In this document: positions 10,204-53,920 of the stretch, piece after piece
Position numbering within the stretch: the first letter of the stretch is position 1
Layout: every line of letters begins with the position of its first letter
Assembly (NCBI GenBank): GCA_933207985.1
Contig: OW240912.1
Coordinates: 255,419,202-255,483,201 of the forward strand
Reading direction: 5' to 3'
Origin: Pelobates cultripes
Lineage: Eukaryota > Chordata > Amphibia > Anura > Pelobatidae
DNA: 64,000 bases
Translations under genes and position numbers: made by a program
The notes under the pieces: model-generated
Database searches by the model: none
The model's input: only the letters and a program-made list of their open reading frames with translations
Told to the model about the DNA's origin: nothing

Positions 10204-10943
10204 TATGGGAAGCAGACTTGGCGGTGCTCACTACAGAAGTGCAGGCCATGACTACACGCACTCAAGCAACAGAGGGAGAAGTCATAGAACCTAAGCAAAG
10301 CCTCCACATGCTGGGGGACACAGTACGACAACTGCAAACAGCTCAGGAGAATCTGTCCAGCCAAGTTCACCTGCTGGACGACAGGGGCAGATGTAAGAAT
10401 ATCAAAATCAGGGGGGTGCAAGAGACTGTGCCACTAGAGGAACTGCCTCACTTCATTTGGCACCTTGTGAATGCGTTACTGCTGACAAGACATGCCAAAA
10501 CATTCCTATTTGATGGAGTTTCCAGAATCTCCAAATCACCACAGGCCCCCAACACAGGTCCACGGTGCCAAAGAATGTCGGATAAACTGGAGGTGTTGGC
10601 AGCACTTCGAGGGACCCCCTATGAGTTTGAGTCATGCCGACTTTCAGTTTTCCAGGACTTAAACAGGGCCACACTTCTATGGCGCAAAGAAATGTAATCC
10701 ATTACCAAACCACTCCATGCAGCAGGAATAACCTACAAATGGGCGACCCCCAGAACCTTATGGGTGACAACAGATGGAAAGCTATATAAGGCCACGGCCC
10801 CAAAGGGTGGCCCAACTTTACTGGACACACTGGGACTCTCTAACCAGAGCAACACCAAAGCACCACAACCACATCCACAACCTTGGGATGTAGACAAGGC
10901 TGCAGTTTTCCAGCCCAGAGAGAAGAGAAACACATTTACATGA
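10204..10943 (+). pseudogene. L1/Tx1-like LINE ORF1 fragment
   Basis: The frame ending at 10697 and continuing past that one stop to 10943 reads as an L1-type ORF1 protein. A glutamine-rich coiled coil comes first (about 10204-10370). It is followed by LLDDRGRCKNIKIRGV, the start of the RRM-like domain. The C-terminal domain shows FQDLNRATLLWRKEM and, after the stop, AAGITYKWATPRTLWVTTDG. ORF1p is the RNA-binding chaperone of L1 elements. The N-terminus is missing, one in-frame stop is present (10695-10697), and I recognise no ORF2 downstream, so it is dead. Confidence 0.8.
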
Positions 10944-13366
10944 CTTGGACCCCATCAGCAGCCATCTTCCGCTTGATCCAGCAGACCAGTTTCAGCAATT
11001 CAAAATTGTATTAATTTATATTTTTCTCAATTGGATCAATTTATGTTCAAGTTTCCACAAGAAGATAGCAAACCCTCACAAGACCGACCTTGCCTTCTTT
11101 GGCAATGATTTATAACTAGCTTCACCACACACCTAGTGGTACACAACGACTCAACATGCTTACGCGCACCCACTTAGGCTCTTACCTATATAGGCTTACA
11201 ATAGAAGTGCTTCACAAAGGGATGACAAACATTGCCCTGACATAGCCCTACCAAAATACGTGCTCGCCAATCAAAGTCAGTGCGACACATATCCACACAA
11301 GATCCCCGCAGACGCAACTAACATACACCCAAAACAAATACCCAGACTAGAATAAGCGACCCTATAAGGGGGTAATATAATGCATCTCTACTCTAAATTT
11401 ACCCAACTGCCTTCAAACACAAAGGGACCATTTAACCCGAATCCTCCAAGGAAGCATGGGTCAACAAACAGACCATAACACCCCCCTCCCCGGCAACCAC
11501 AACCACCTCCCAGTCCAGAAATATGAGCACTGACCCGCATAGAAGGGTGACCCTCTCACCCCCAACCCATACGCCACCAACATTTCAGGCTGTTATATTA
11601 TCTAAAATATTTGCAAAATGTATCCTCACCATGATATGTACCTATTATGACATGTTACTTAAATACGTGTTTTTGCTGTCATGGTATGGCATGCGTATCT
11701 TTTATTATTTAGTTGCACCAAAAAAAAACTGCAATGTTTACATTGCAGTGCTAAGACTGCCTCTTAGCACTGCACAACAGCCACTTGAGGCACTTCCTGG
11801 CCTTTTATGGAACTTGACTCTGTGAAATGACACTTTGTATGAGGGTGTCCATTTGCTTTAAAATCCCCATAAGAAAGCATTGAGAAACAGCATAATCCAA
11901 CGCCAAGGAACATAAGCACTGGAGTAAGGTGAGTAACTGGGGGAGCACTGGAGCCACGGTACACTTGCCCTGAAGTTATACAAGCCCACGGGGAAATTTC
12001 CCGGTATCTGGGTGGACCATACCAGCAGCTGTGACCCTTAAGACCATGGTTGTTCTGCCACTGATTATGTACCATCACAACTGTGTATTAAACCACAAAA
12101 ATTATATACAAACACCACTACACACAAAAGCACACCTGCATTTAAAAGGCATCAGTACAAACAAACAAATCCCTGCATTCAAAAGCAAACACCACACACA
12201 CGTACACCACTGCCTTCCAATGGCAACAGTACATATAAATACACCCCACATGCACACATATACTATATACAAAAACATGCTTACATTCGATTGCACAAAC
12301 ATTGCTCACATATACAACCATGCAAGGATGGGCAAAAGGTATATCCTCAGCTGGCATAGCATTGTTGGAATTATACGACAAATGGGGATCTACCTTTTGA
12401 CCGATCTTGCACTAGAGGGGGCACAAAAAACTTTCTTGCACCAGGGCTCTCACTACATTACTATAAGATACTCAAAATGAGTATACACTGGAATAATAAA
12501 TAAAGATAAATGCTGTAGAGTATAATAAGTAAAGCTATATACCATGAGGAAGTACAATTGAAAAAGATACTAATAGATGGGTCAGACAGAAAAAGACATA
12601 AATGCCAAATGGCGAACCTCCCTTCCTAATGACTCTAAAAGTAGATACTATAGTTCACAGATTTAGACTTTAATATAATCCTTAAATGTGTCAATATCTG
12701 TGACTACAGATTAATGTCAATAGGAGTAACAATAAAAGTAAGAGACATAAAGAAGCTTGCTTATACCTAGTGGAACTCAAAATAGAATAAATAGAATACT
12801 ATTATATACCACTACTTATTCATAATTACGGAATATAAATCCCCTTGGTGGGAAAATTCCCCAACTAGCAGGAAAAGTAGTGATAAAAATTATGTCACAT
12901 TACTGCATATTTAGACACTGGATACTAAATAATTTAACAAGACAAAAATTAAACACTGTATATAGGATATCCACAGAATAATCCAATGGATATAATGTAT
13001 CAGGAATATATCTGTAAATAGTATCTGCCACATATGAAATGGATACGAAATAATTCAATGGACAGAATGTATCCAAAGTGTGTCTATAGCGATATATGCC
13101 ACATATTAAAGGTATATGCAACATATTAGTTCCGCCAGTGCCTAAAGTGTCCGTGTAAGCAAAAAGAAAAAAAATGTCCTTTAAGTCAATGTCTTATGAA
13201 AACATCCATTTTAGGAAACAGGTTTTAAGCAACTGCCACAGTTATTTGATATAAGAAGCCTTTTATATACTTTGAGTAGTTAAATACGTGATGGTCCTCT
13301 TCAACAGGAGTTCAGAATCACTTGAGCGTTTAATATAAGGGCCTATTTTCACCAACCCTACAGCGG
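10944..13366. other. Gene-free DNA with degraded repeats
   Basis: Possible L1 3' sequence follows the ORF1 fragment to about 11520. At 11730-11960 there is a degraded inverted TTAA-MITE-like piece (gcaatgtttacattgc; preserved cttcctggcc stretch). At 12090-12260 the strand is rich in ACAC. From 12470 to 13366 the DNA is AT-rich with no recognised content. Confidence 0.35.
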
Positions 13367-14645
13367 TAGTGATGTCTCGAACCCGAAATTTTCGGTTCGC
13401 GAACGGCGAACGCGAACTTCCGCAAATGTTCGCGAACCGGCGAACCGCCCGAAACGCCATTGACTTCAATGGGGAGGCGAATTTTAAAACACACAGGGAC
13501 TCTTTCTGGCCACAATAGGGATGGAAAAGTTGTTTCAAGGGGACTAACACCTGGACTGTGGCATGCCGGAGGGGGATCCATGGCAAAACTCCCATGGAAA
13601 ATTACACAGTTGATACAGAGTCTGGTTTTAATCCATAAAGGGCAGAAATCACCTAACATTCCTAAATCACAATCAATATGGATTGACACCTGACATATGA
13701 CATATTGACACCTTGACATATGGATTGACACCTGTCCTCAGAGCCCCTGATGCACACGGACACAGAGCAGAATAGAGACTGGTCCCCCTACATAGGGTCA
13801 CTTGGCAGATATGATTGACACCTGTCCTAAGGATCCCTGATACACACTGACACAGAGCAGAATAGGGACTGTTCCCCCTACATCGGGTCACTTGCCAGAT
13901 ATGGATTGACACCCGTCCTGCTGTTCCTGATACACACACTGACACAGAGCAGAATAGGGACTGGTCCCCCACATCGGGTTAATACGGCAGATATGGATTT
14001 CGACACCTTGTTACAAACTGCTATTTGTAATGGGCCCTTTAAATGGCAAATTGCCCCGCTTCCCTGGGTTGTGGAGAAGCCTATTTGCCAGCCTCCTCCC
14101 GCATGACTATGGCCCCTGGGAGATTGTGAAAATGTATGCACTTTTATTTGGTGTGTATGGCCTTTAAGACTGTCGGTGGGCATATTGGGGCTTATGGACT
14201 CTTTATGTGACTGGTGCTGGCCCTTTAAACACCTTTTTTGGGACATCAGGAAGATTGGGACACTGCCCCTTTAAGGCTGTGTCCCCAGACTTGTTGGGGA
14301 CACGGCCCCTTTAGTACCCAAGGTGTCCCCTGTGTCCTCCCAGACCTGGTGCAAAACCCTTGTGCCTGCCTTCGGCTATTTCCCCAATTTGGTTCAGTGG
14401 GAAATTATTTTGAAGCGAGAAACCAAGTCCCATTCAGCATGGGACTTGGGTCTTTTTTCAGCCGCTTTCAGCCTTATTTCCTTGAAGGAGAGACCAAGTC
14501 CTGTTCGCCGATGTGGACTTAGTCGTTTTTCAGCCTGAAATAGACTGACCTCACAGCCCAAATCTATGGAACTGTTTTGGGCAGGAAAATGTGCTTGCGG
14601 TCGGTCATAAAAGGGACCTCCAGCTAACTTTTTAACCCCTGGATG
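13367..14645. mobile_element. hAT-family repeat, copy 1
   Basis: It begins with TAGTGATGTCTCGAACCC, followed by a subterminal palindrome (gaaattttcggttcgcg). The same sequence recurs at 62584-64000, so at least 1.28 kb is a dispersed repeat. The interior has three tandem units of about 91 bp (13722-14000), each starting gattgacacctgtcc or a variant. It then has two degenerate units of the hairpin-bearing block that occurs four times in copy 2. The terminal motif is shared with the 202-546 MITE, whose 8-bp duplication marks it as hAT. I found no right end or duplication here. Open frames inside are not conserved between the copies in a way that suggests a protein. Confidence 0.75.
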
Positions 14646-14785
14646 GATTTGGCTGATTTTGGTTATGTTTATGTTTTAAGTGTGCTGATTCCAAATATGT
14701 AATTATGAAGATGGGATGTGTAGTTTTAAAGTTACAGGGTATGGCTAAAAACTGTATTTTTACTGCCTGTGTTTAATTATATTAA

Positions 14786-15679
<894 letters not shown>

Positions 15680-15779
15680 NNNNNNNNNNNNNNNNNNNNN
15701 NNNNNNNNNNNNNNNNNNNNNNNNNNNNNNNNNNNNNNNNNNNNNNNNNNNNNNNNNNNNNNNNNNNNNNNNNNNNNNN
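15680..15779. other. Assembly gap (100 N)
   Basis: There are exactly 100 N, the convention for a gap of unknown size. It interrupts the U2-like array, consistent with a collapsed tandem repeat, and may hide more units and other DNA. Confidence 0.99.
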
Positions 15780-16145
15780 TATATATAAATACATTTCTAT
15801 TTTATTTTATAACATGTCTAATCATTTTTTTTTTTTTTTTACTTTCCCACCAGCAGTGGGACTATCTGACATTTCAGACAGTCCCCCTGCTGGCAGATCC
15901 ACAGCCAGCTATAGGGGGCCATGTGATCGCTCTTTGAGAGCGATCACATGGCCCCCTGGGGCCTCATTTGCCGGGGGAGGGCTGCCTGGGCTGTCAGACA
16001 GCCCTCCAGAAGAGGATCGCGGCAGAGGTGAGTACCGCGGACCTCCAGGGGCTCAAAGCCATTACGGCGTTCTATGCCGTCGCAACGGCTTTAAAGCCCA
16101 CTTAACGCGGGACGGCATAGAACGCCGTAACAGCGTTAATGGGTT
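15780..16145. mobile_element. DNA-transposon-derived repeat with terminal hairpins
   Basis: There are two perfect hairpins. The first has 20-bp arms at 15914-15933 and 15937-15956 around a 3-base loop. The second has 20-bp arms at 16062-16081 and 16111-16130 (ttacggcgttctatgccgtc). A related sequence (cagtccccctgc, ggccatgtgatc) occurs at 59560-59790. Such ends are common in non-autonomous transposons. I cannot name the family, and the left end is lost in the gap. Confidence 0.6.
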
Positions 16146-16319
16146 AAATAAAATCTTTGAATGGATTCACAGTAGTATATAAACCTTTATTTATAAACTC
16201 CACACCTCTGTATTAACCACCCACCTTGCTGCATCAAAACTGCACCTGCAGCATTAACCCCAGATTTGCAGTGTTAAATCTGCACACTCTGCATTTAAAT
16301 CCTGCACTGTGCAGTATAA

Positions 16320-16744
16320 TTAAAGGAACACTATAACATAAGAAACACAAATACATTTTGTTTTATTTAACTTTGATCCGTCGCAGTGCCAGTTTTTGCT
16401 GCTGCCCCACCTCCTTGGGTGAGATCATTGAGATTGATGAACTCAGCCAGTCCTATGCTTTCCCATAGGAAAGCATTGGGAGGCTACTGTGCATACGCAG
16501 CAAAATGCCGCACTGCGCCAATCAAATGGTCTCTCTGAGACCATCTAATAAAAATAGAAGAGTTTTACTCTATTTCAGAGGAAGCACCTCTAGTTACTCG
16601 AAACGTTTAAACCCTGCAATGAATACATTACTGTTCTGCATATTGGTAATGTTTTCATCGACCGTGATAAAATGGGGGGGAGGCATGGCACCCAGACAAC
16701 TTTGTTGAGATGAAGTGGTTTGGGTGCCTGTGGTGTTCCTTTAA
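16320..16744. mobile_element. TTAA-flanked MITE
   Basis: TTAA lies at both ends (16320-16323, 16741-16744), with inverted ends TTAAAGGAACACTATA and TGTTCCTTTAA. The inner right part (gaagtggtttgggtgcc) is shared with the copies at 46625 and 62012. It carries no coding sequence. Confidence 0.8.
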
Positions 16745-17014
16745 CTCCAAATATGCTTTATTAATATAACAGTGTAACAAATTGTGTAATTGGTTATTTC
16801 TCTGTGAATATCAATGGGGACTCCGTACTAAAAATGAAAGTGTGAGTACATTGGACTCCTGCCTAGTTCAACTCTCCCCTAGTAATACCCCAACCTGCTC
16901 CTATGAAAACATTTTCCACCTGCTTGAAGAAAAGTCTCACTCTAGCATACCTGATCTGAATATTAATTTACTAGTTGTCATCATTTTGGTCTCTGGATAC
17001 ATAGCCCATTAGGG

Positions 17015-17145
17015 CAGGCAACCTACCGGTACACCAGATGTTATAGACAACAAGTCCCATAATGCTGTTACAGCCATAATTCTAGCCAAGCTTCAGGGGA
17101 GATGTAGTCCACAACATATGGAGTGCTGATGGTTGCCTACTCATG
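17015..17145. mobile_element. Short hAT-type MITE upstream of CYBB exon 2
   Basis: The ends are inverted copies: ggcaacctaccg and ccagatgttatagacaac at the left, gatgtagtccacaacatatgg and ggttgcc at the right. It is flanked by an 8-bp duplication with one mismatch, cattaggg (17007-17014) and cattaggc (17146-17153). A relative lies at 40396-40510. Confidence 0.75.
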
Positions 17146-17213
17146 CATTAGGCCTTCTTCTGAAACTTTTCTCCATTCTCTGTAAATTGAGAGTTTTTGT
17201 CTGTCTCTTGCAG

Positions 17214-48194
<30,981 letters not shown>

Positions 48195-49230
48195 TTTCTG
48201 AACTTAATCATTTATAACAAAAAAATGCAGTTGTGTCTATATTTTGACTTTATATTTTTTTATTTTCTTTACTTGGCTTTTCTTAGCTGTGCATTTAATG
48301 CATGTAGGAAATTTAGGATGTAGGATTGTTTACAAATGACCAAAGCTATAACCACAACATGTTCTTTGAAATCTGTGTCATGCCTGACCTATTGGAAACT
48401 ATTGAAGAATAAATCTCCCCCAAAAAATATAAGCTAGCAACAGAGACCACTGGCAATTGGTTGAAAATGTAAATGGAATAAGTAACTTCTATAATGAGCT
48501 AGCAAGGCATTCAATGAAGTACAAACTTTTGCAGGGTTATCCAAAAGGTAGATCCTCATCCTAAAGGATGGCAAATTATCATGGTACTTGTAGTTCTAAA
48601 ACAGTATGGCACCTCTTTTATAGTGTGTATTTCATATGATGCTCTGCTATCCTATTACGGAAGTTACCTCTTCCATTTCCAATTAAACCTAATGCTAGTG
48701 ATCTGTATTGCTAGTTGATTTTTCACTGTATGAAAGTAGGCCTATCAGACATTCCAGTTTCAGAGAACAGTCCTGATTTGCAGGTCCAGTCCTGACTTTG
48801 TTCCCTGGTGTTCTGCTTTTGGGGTCATCGGGGAACTGTCTCCAACAAGAATGGCGCAAGTGTGTCATTAGACTATGCTCGGGGGAATTAGGACACTGCA
48901 AAGAGCACTGAAACAGTTCCCTTGGTGGGCCACCCTACTTGATTGGTAGGCAATCCTGGACATAGCTTTTTTGAATTTGCCAGTAATAGTTTTTTGCAGT
49001 GCAGTTTTTGAGTCCTTCAAATAATATGTACAGGAGAATGTTATAGGTATAAAGGTATAATTCAAAAAGGAGGGGGTGGTTACATTTTCATTTATGAACA
49101 AATAGCACTTTGAGACCAAAACAGCAAACTCTACTTTCTTAATTTTATTTTAAAATGTTAATACTAATACTCTGAGAACTGGAATGCAATTGTAATAAAA
49201 CATACATAATAAATAATTATACCTAAATAT
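48195..49230 (+). other. CYBB 3' untranslated region and flank
   Basis: After the TAA the first AATAAA is at 48408-48413, giving a possible 3' UTR of about 0.23 kb. Another AATAAA lies at 49194-49199. Which is used cannot be told from sequence. A short inverted stretch (tagatcctcatcctaaaggatggc, 48550-48575) is a weak MITE remnant. Confidence 0.6.
48408..48413 (+). terminator. Candidate CYBB polyadenylation signal
   Basis: The canonical AATAAA lies 214 bases past the stop codon. Use in vivo is not shown. Human CYBB has a longer 3' UTR, so the distal signal at 49194 is also plausible. Confidence 0.45.
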
Positions 49231-49979
49231 ATAATAAAATGTGAGGCTGTAGTCCACAATCCTCTCTGTACTAATGGCCTATGTGGCTATTGCTCCCCTG
49301 AGCCCCTTGCCAGCTGTCCCTTGCTTTCAAATACTAATTTTTCTTGTACCTGCTGTTTGAAAACCTGGACCGTTTGTCACCTTCGGTTTGACCAGTTTGA
49401 GATACTTGCCTGATAGGGCTACAAATAGAACTAAAGAGTTTGTATTAGACATACACATTTTAAAATTTATATTAGAGTTTAGATTGGTATGTGACAAGGA
49501 AAACATAAATATTTAATAAAATGTAAATATATTGTGGAACATATTTTAGATCGAATCATTCTAAATGTATGTTGCAAGAAAATGGCAAGCTATGTACACG
49601 TGTACTGTATAGAAAATGTATGCTTTTATAAAAATAAAAAAAATTCAAATGGTGAGCATTAGTTAAGACTTGAACAATGTTTAGAAAACACGAGGGATTA
49701 TGTGTATGATAATATTCTAACTAGGTTTGATTCATGTGTAATTATATAACACACGAGACAGAGTTTTTAGCGTAATATATGTTGGTGTGCATATAAAATC
49801 CACACAGGTGCTTTAAAAAAAAGTGTAAATATAACTAGTCAATTAAAACATTTAAAAAAAAACAAAACATTTTTTATTCATATATCTGCAATTTGTTTGA
49901 GTGAGAATTGTAAAGTAACATCTGGTAGTATGCGCTTATTATGAGTTCAATAGCAATGAGCACAGATTACTATTTAAAG
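49231..49979. other. No recognisable feature
   Basis: AT-rich DNA with several AATAAA-like strings (49514, 49632). Some of it may be distal CYBB 3' UTR. No gene is seen. Confidence 0.4.
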
Positions 49980-49987
49980 CTTAGTAT

Positions 49988-51723
49988 TAGACATGTGCAA
50001 TTCGTTTCGGTCCGAATATGAATTCGGATGAATTTCGGGCAATTCGGACATTCGGGTACTTCCGAATGTACGAATTGCCGAAGTGCTGAATTGCCGAGGT
50101 CCCGAAGTTCCGAAATTACGGAATTTCTGAAGTGTCGAAGTGCCGAAGTTCCGAAGTTGCCGAAGTTTCAAAGTGCCGAAGTACTGAAGTTCCAAAGCAC
50201 AGTATTGCCTAAGTACTAATATACTTACCCAGTGAAAGAAGGAGAATGTTACATTGTATACAATTTTAAATAAAAAGTATACAAACATATCCAGGATTCA
50301 GCTGTAAGCATTTGCATCACTTACAACAATCAAGTAACATACATTCATATCAGTGTAATGACAGGAATGAATAAGTAGATAACTCCCTAATTCCCACGGT
50401 ATTAGGGAGTTATCTACTAAAAGGCTGAAAGACCTAAATTGGTCATTCAGCCAAATTTACTAATACTAAGTAAAGCCTGTGGCTGCTCACTGTTTTAAAA
50501 AAAAAAAAAGGGTCCCCCCTCCCGAGCCCCCACCCGTGACGCGCGAGTGGGGGCCTTTAAACTAAAGGGGGGACCTATTGCGTCCCCCCGGCCCCCACCC
50601 CTGAGTGGCGGCCCTAAAGTAATATGATGGGGGGGGACCTATTGTCCTCTCCCCTGGCCCCCACCCCTGAGGGGCGGGTGGGGGCCCTAAATTGGAATAA
50701 GGGGGGGACCTAATGTCCTCCCCCCTGGCCCCCACCCCTGAGCGGCGGGTGGGGGCCCTAGACAAGAATAAGGAAGGGGGACCTAATGTCCTCCTTCCTG
50801 GCACCTGCCCCTGAGTGTTGGGTGGGGGCCCTAGACAAGAAAAGGGGGGGGACCTAATGTCCTCCCCCCTGGCCCCCACCCCTGAGCGGTGCGTGGGGGC
50901 CCTTAACAAGAATAAGGGGGGGACCTAATGTCCTCCCCCCTGGCCCCCACCCCTGAGCGGTGGGTGGGGGCCCTAAATACTAATAAGGGGGGACCTAAGG
51001 TCCTCCCCCCTGGCCCCCACCCCCGAGCGGTGGGTGGGGGCCCTAAATACTATTAAGGGAGGGACCTAAGGTACTCCCCCCTGGTTCCCACCCCTGAGCG
51101 GTGGGTGGGGGCCCTAAATACTAATAAGGGGGGGACCTAAGGTACTCCCCCCTGGTTCCCACCCCTGAGCGGTGGGTGGGGGCCCTAAATACTAATAAGG
51201 GGGGGACCTATTGTCCTCCCCCCGGCCCCCACCCCTGAGCGGCAGGTGGGGGCCCTAAAAAAAATGTCCCCACATTGACTAGGGGTCCCCAAACCCCTAG
51301 TCACCCCTCCCCCCCAAAAAATTATCCCCCTACCTACCCCCCTCACCCTAAAAATAATGAGACTTTTACTTTACTTTAGTATTAGTAAATTTGGCTGAAA
51401 GACCAATTTAGGTCTTTCAGCCTTTTAGTAGATAGCTCCCTAATACCGCGGGAATTAGGGAGTTATCTACTAAGCGGCTGCAATAGAAATCCAAAGTCCC
51501 GAAATGCCAAAAGGTTGAGAGTTGCGAAATTCCGAAGTGTCGAAGTGCCGAAGTGCTGAAGTTGCCGAAGTTCCGAAGTGCCGAAGTTGCAGAATTTCCG
51601 AAGTGTCGAAGTTGCTGAAGTTCCGAAGTCTTGAAGTGCCGAATTGCCGAAGTCCTGAATTGCGAAAATCCCGAATTTCGGAATGCCGAACCGAACTGAA
51701 AATTTTCCCCATGCACATGCCTA
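49988..51723. mobile_element. Complete hAT element with pentad-rich ends and internal minisatellite
   Basis: The terminal repeats are TAGACATGTGCA at the left and TGCACATGCCTA at the right. It is flanked by the perfect 8-bp duplication CTTAGTAT (49980-49987, 51724-51731). About 200 bp at each end consist of short phased repeats of gaagtgccgaagttccgaa. Inside these is a second inverted pair (50381-50470 against 51365-51480, with ctccctaat and gacctaaattggtc). The core (50510-51260) is about ten GC-rich units of 70-75 bp (gggggacctaatgtcctcccccctggccccca type). It has no transposase, so it is non-autonomous. Confidence 0.92.
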
Positions 51724-51731
51724 CTTAGTAT

Positions 51732-53920
51732 GAAGTTATAAGACATCCCTAGCTAGTCATTTAGGACATTTGCGCTGTGCACATGCTGTAAAAAGGATTT
51801 GTAAAGGCATATTGCTAATAGTTTCCCATTATAATGTCACAGGGTGGTTAGGCGGTTAGCTAAGGTTTTCATCAAAGAACGTATAGTTTTGAATGAGCCT
51901 TGAGTTCATTGCCTCACTCTGCATGCTGAAAAAAAAGCAGGTAAATGTTTGTTGTTTTTTCAGATTTACCATCTACTTCTTTCTTATGCTTTCAACACAC
52001 ACTCCAGTGGGTACACTGATCTAACCAGTCAGTGCTCTACCCCTAGGAATACTGACAAAGTTACAGTTAGAATTTTAGTTAGAAAATCTAGTCATCTTGT
52101 AACTATTCATGCAAAGCAGGCTCCCCTTTCCCTGTGGGGTTTCCATGTATTTTGGAGGTACTTTTGGGGTGTTGTAAAATTTTTCATTTTTCTGTGCCTG
52201 GAGATAATTGAGTTTAGTACAGTTCCTGACTCAATTATCTCACAGGCACAGAGGAGGAGTTTACTGACTGTATAAATGTGGTGTCTGTACTGCCAGTAAC
52301 CAGTCTTCTCCCAGCATTAAGCCTTGGCTCATGTTTGGGGGGTTATGTGAAACCGGCGATATTATACCTCGTGGATTATTGGTATGTTATTATGGGAAAA
52401 GGGCATCCGTGGTGGTGATACTTTGACAGACTGCCACACCTGTGTTCCTCTTACCTGTGCCTATATTTACTATGAATGCTCAAAATAAAACAAAAAATAA
52501 TAGGTGCTGTATAGGAATGTATCATGGAGATCCAGAGTAATTAAACTCACCGTGAAAGTGTATACAAATTAGATTGTTTCAACAAAAATATATTAGTTTT
52601 GATGTAATGTTACCTATGCTACTTATGCAAGATCACAAAGACACATTACATCCTGGAATGTTTTCTTCTTTTCTAGCTAACCATGATAGCATGTCTTTGG
52701 AATACACAAGAACATAAGAAGGTGCAGGACAAATTCAAATTTTCAAACATGCATATTAAACTATCATACCAGAGATAAAATTCCTCTCACATTTGGATGG
52801 TCTTCTTACAATTTTATCAAAATAGGAATTAAGTAATGTTTCCAATAAGACCACATTACATTTATATGAATCAAGTGGGAAAGAACATCTGCCTAAAAAC
52901 TGCAAGAAGTGGATATAGAACTTGTAGAGTACAATCTGACAATGATTATTGCCTTGAGTACCAAAAGTCTCAAAGGTAAACATATAAATCTGGTTAGGAC
53001 TGAGACATTGACGCTATTCTCTCACACACTACGCATATGAAGCAGCAACTATTGAAATTTATCCAAAAGTCCTCAGAGTGCACCTGCCAAGTCGTATGTA
53101 TGGGGTCTGGAGTTTTTGCCAATTGACAGTGAGTGATGGGCACAGAGTATATATATATATTTACATGTTGAGATCAATATCAATCTTCTCAGAGTTGAGG
53201 TATAGATGGCTACTCCATTTCTAGATCCATAAGGAATTAGAGTATTAGATTTTCATAAATCTTGCTTTATAGAAATACCGGTACAGAGGCATTTGGCTAC
53301 ATTTCATTTGTGTCATGGAGCTTCATGCGCAGACTCTTGATTAGGAAAATGGTCATGTGAGGCAAACAACTGGCAACAAGATGAGAATGAGGATGAAGCT
53401 ATGGCCAGTGAAAAATGCCAAAGACCAGTTGGGGCTGGTTGGGAAGGGTGGAGTTGTTAAGGTAAGGTAAATCAAGGAGGCAATAAATGGGCTAAGGTCC
53501 CAATGATGTAAGGAAACACTATGACGTTTCCTCTTTAGTGCCCTTCATTTCAGGGAGGTCAAGGGCAATGCACTTCAGAAACACTGAGTGTGGGCAACTT
53601 TGAGTGAGGCAGGCCAGTGCTGCTCAATGTTAGCCTAGCATGTATTCATGCCAAGCTGACATGCTTCCTACCATTTTTATGGGCAGATCCATGTCTCAAC
53701 ATGTTACTGGTCTATACTCTTGTGTTTTGTGAATGCAGAAATGCCAATGTTGGGAGGTATGCCTAATGTGACTGCATATCTATATTTGTTTACTGAATAT
53801 GCTATTGGCATTGAGTTGGCTTGGGTATATTGGTGTGTGCTTAGGACACATGTTTTAGTTGGGAGGGCTAGGAAGGACACAAATATGTTAAATGTCACAT
53901 ACACCTGTATGCATGTGCTT
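51732..53920. other. Gene-free DNA
   Basis: The segment 51905-52330 may be part of an old LTR or DNA element. It contains a 22-bp-arm hairpin at 52192-52251. The rest, to 53920, is AT-rich with no recognised content. Confidence 0.4.

Noticed and set aside
13263..13972. Open frames conserved between 13.4 kb and 62.7 kb
   Set aside because: Both loci are copies of the same repeat. Identity of the reading frames only reflects DNA identity, and no domain is visible.
13682..14000. Regular about 91-bp repeats as a possible CRISPR array
   Set aside because: Contiguous tandem repeats without unique spacers, inside a vertebrate transposon.
16782..17012. Frame beginning CNWLFLCEYQW as a possible CYBB exon 1
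   Set aside because: It starts at TTG, lacks the MGNW-x-x-N pattern, and has no donor at the required phase after 45 nt.
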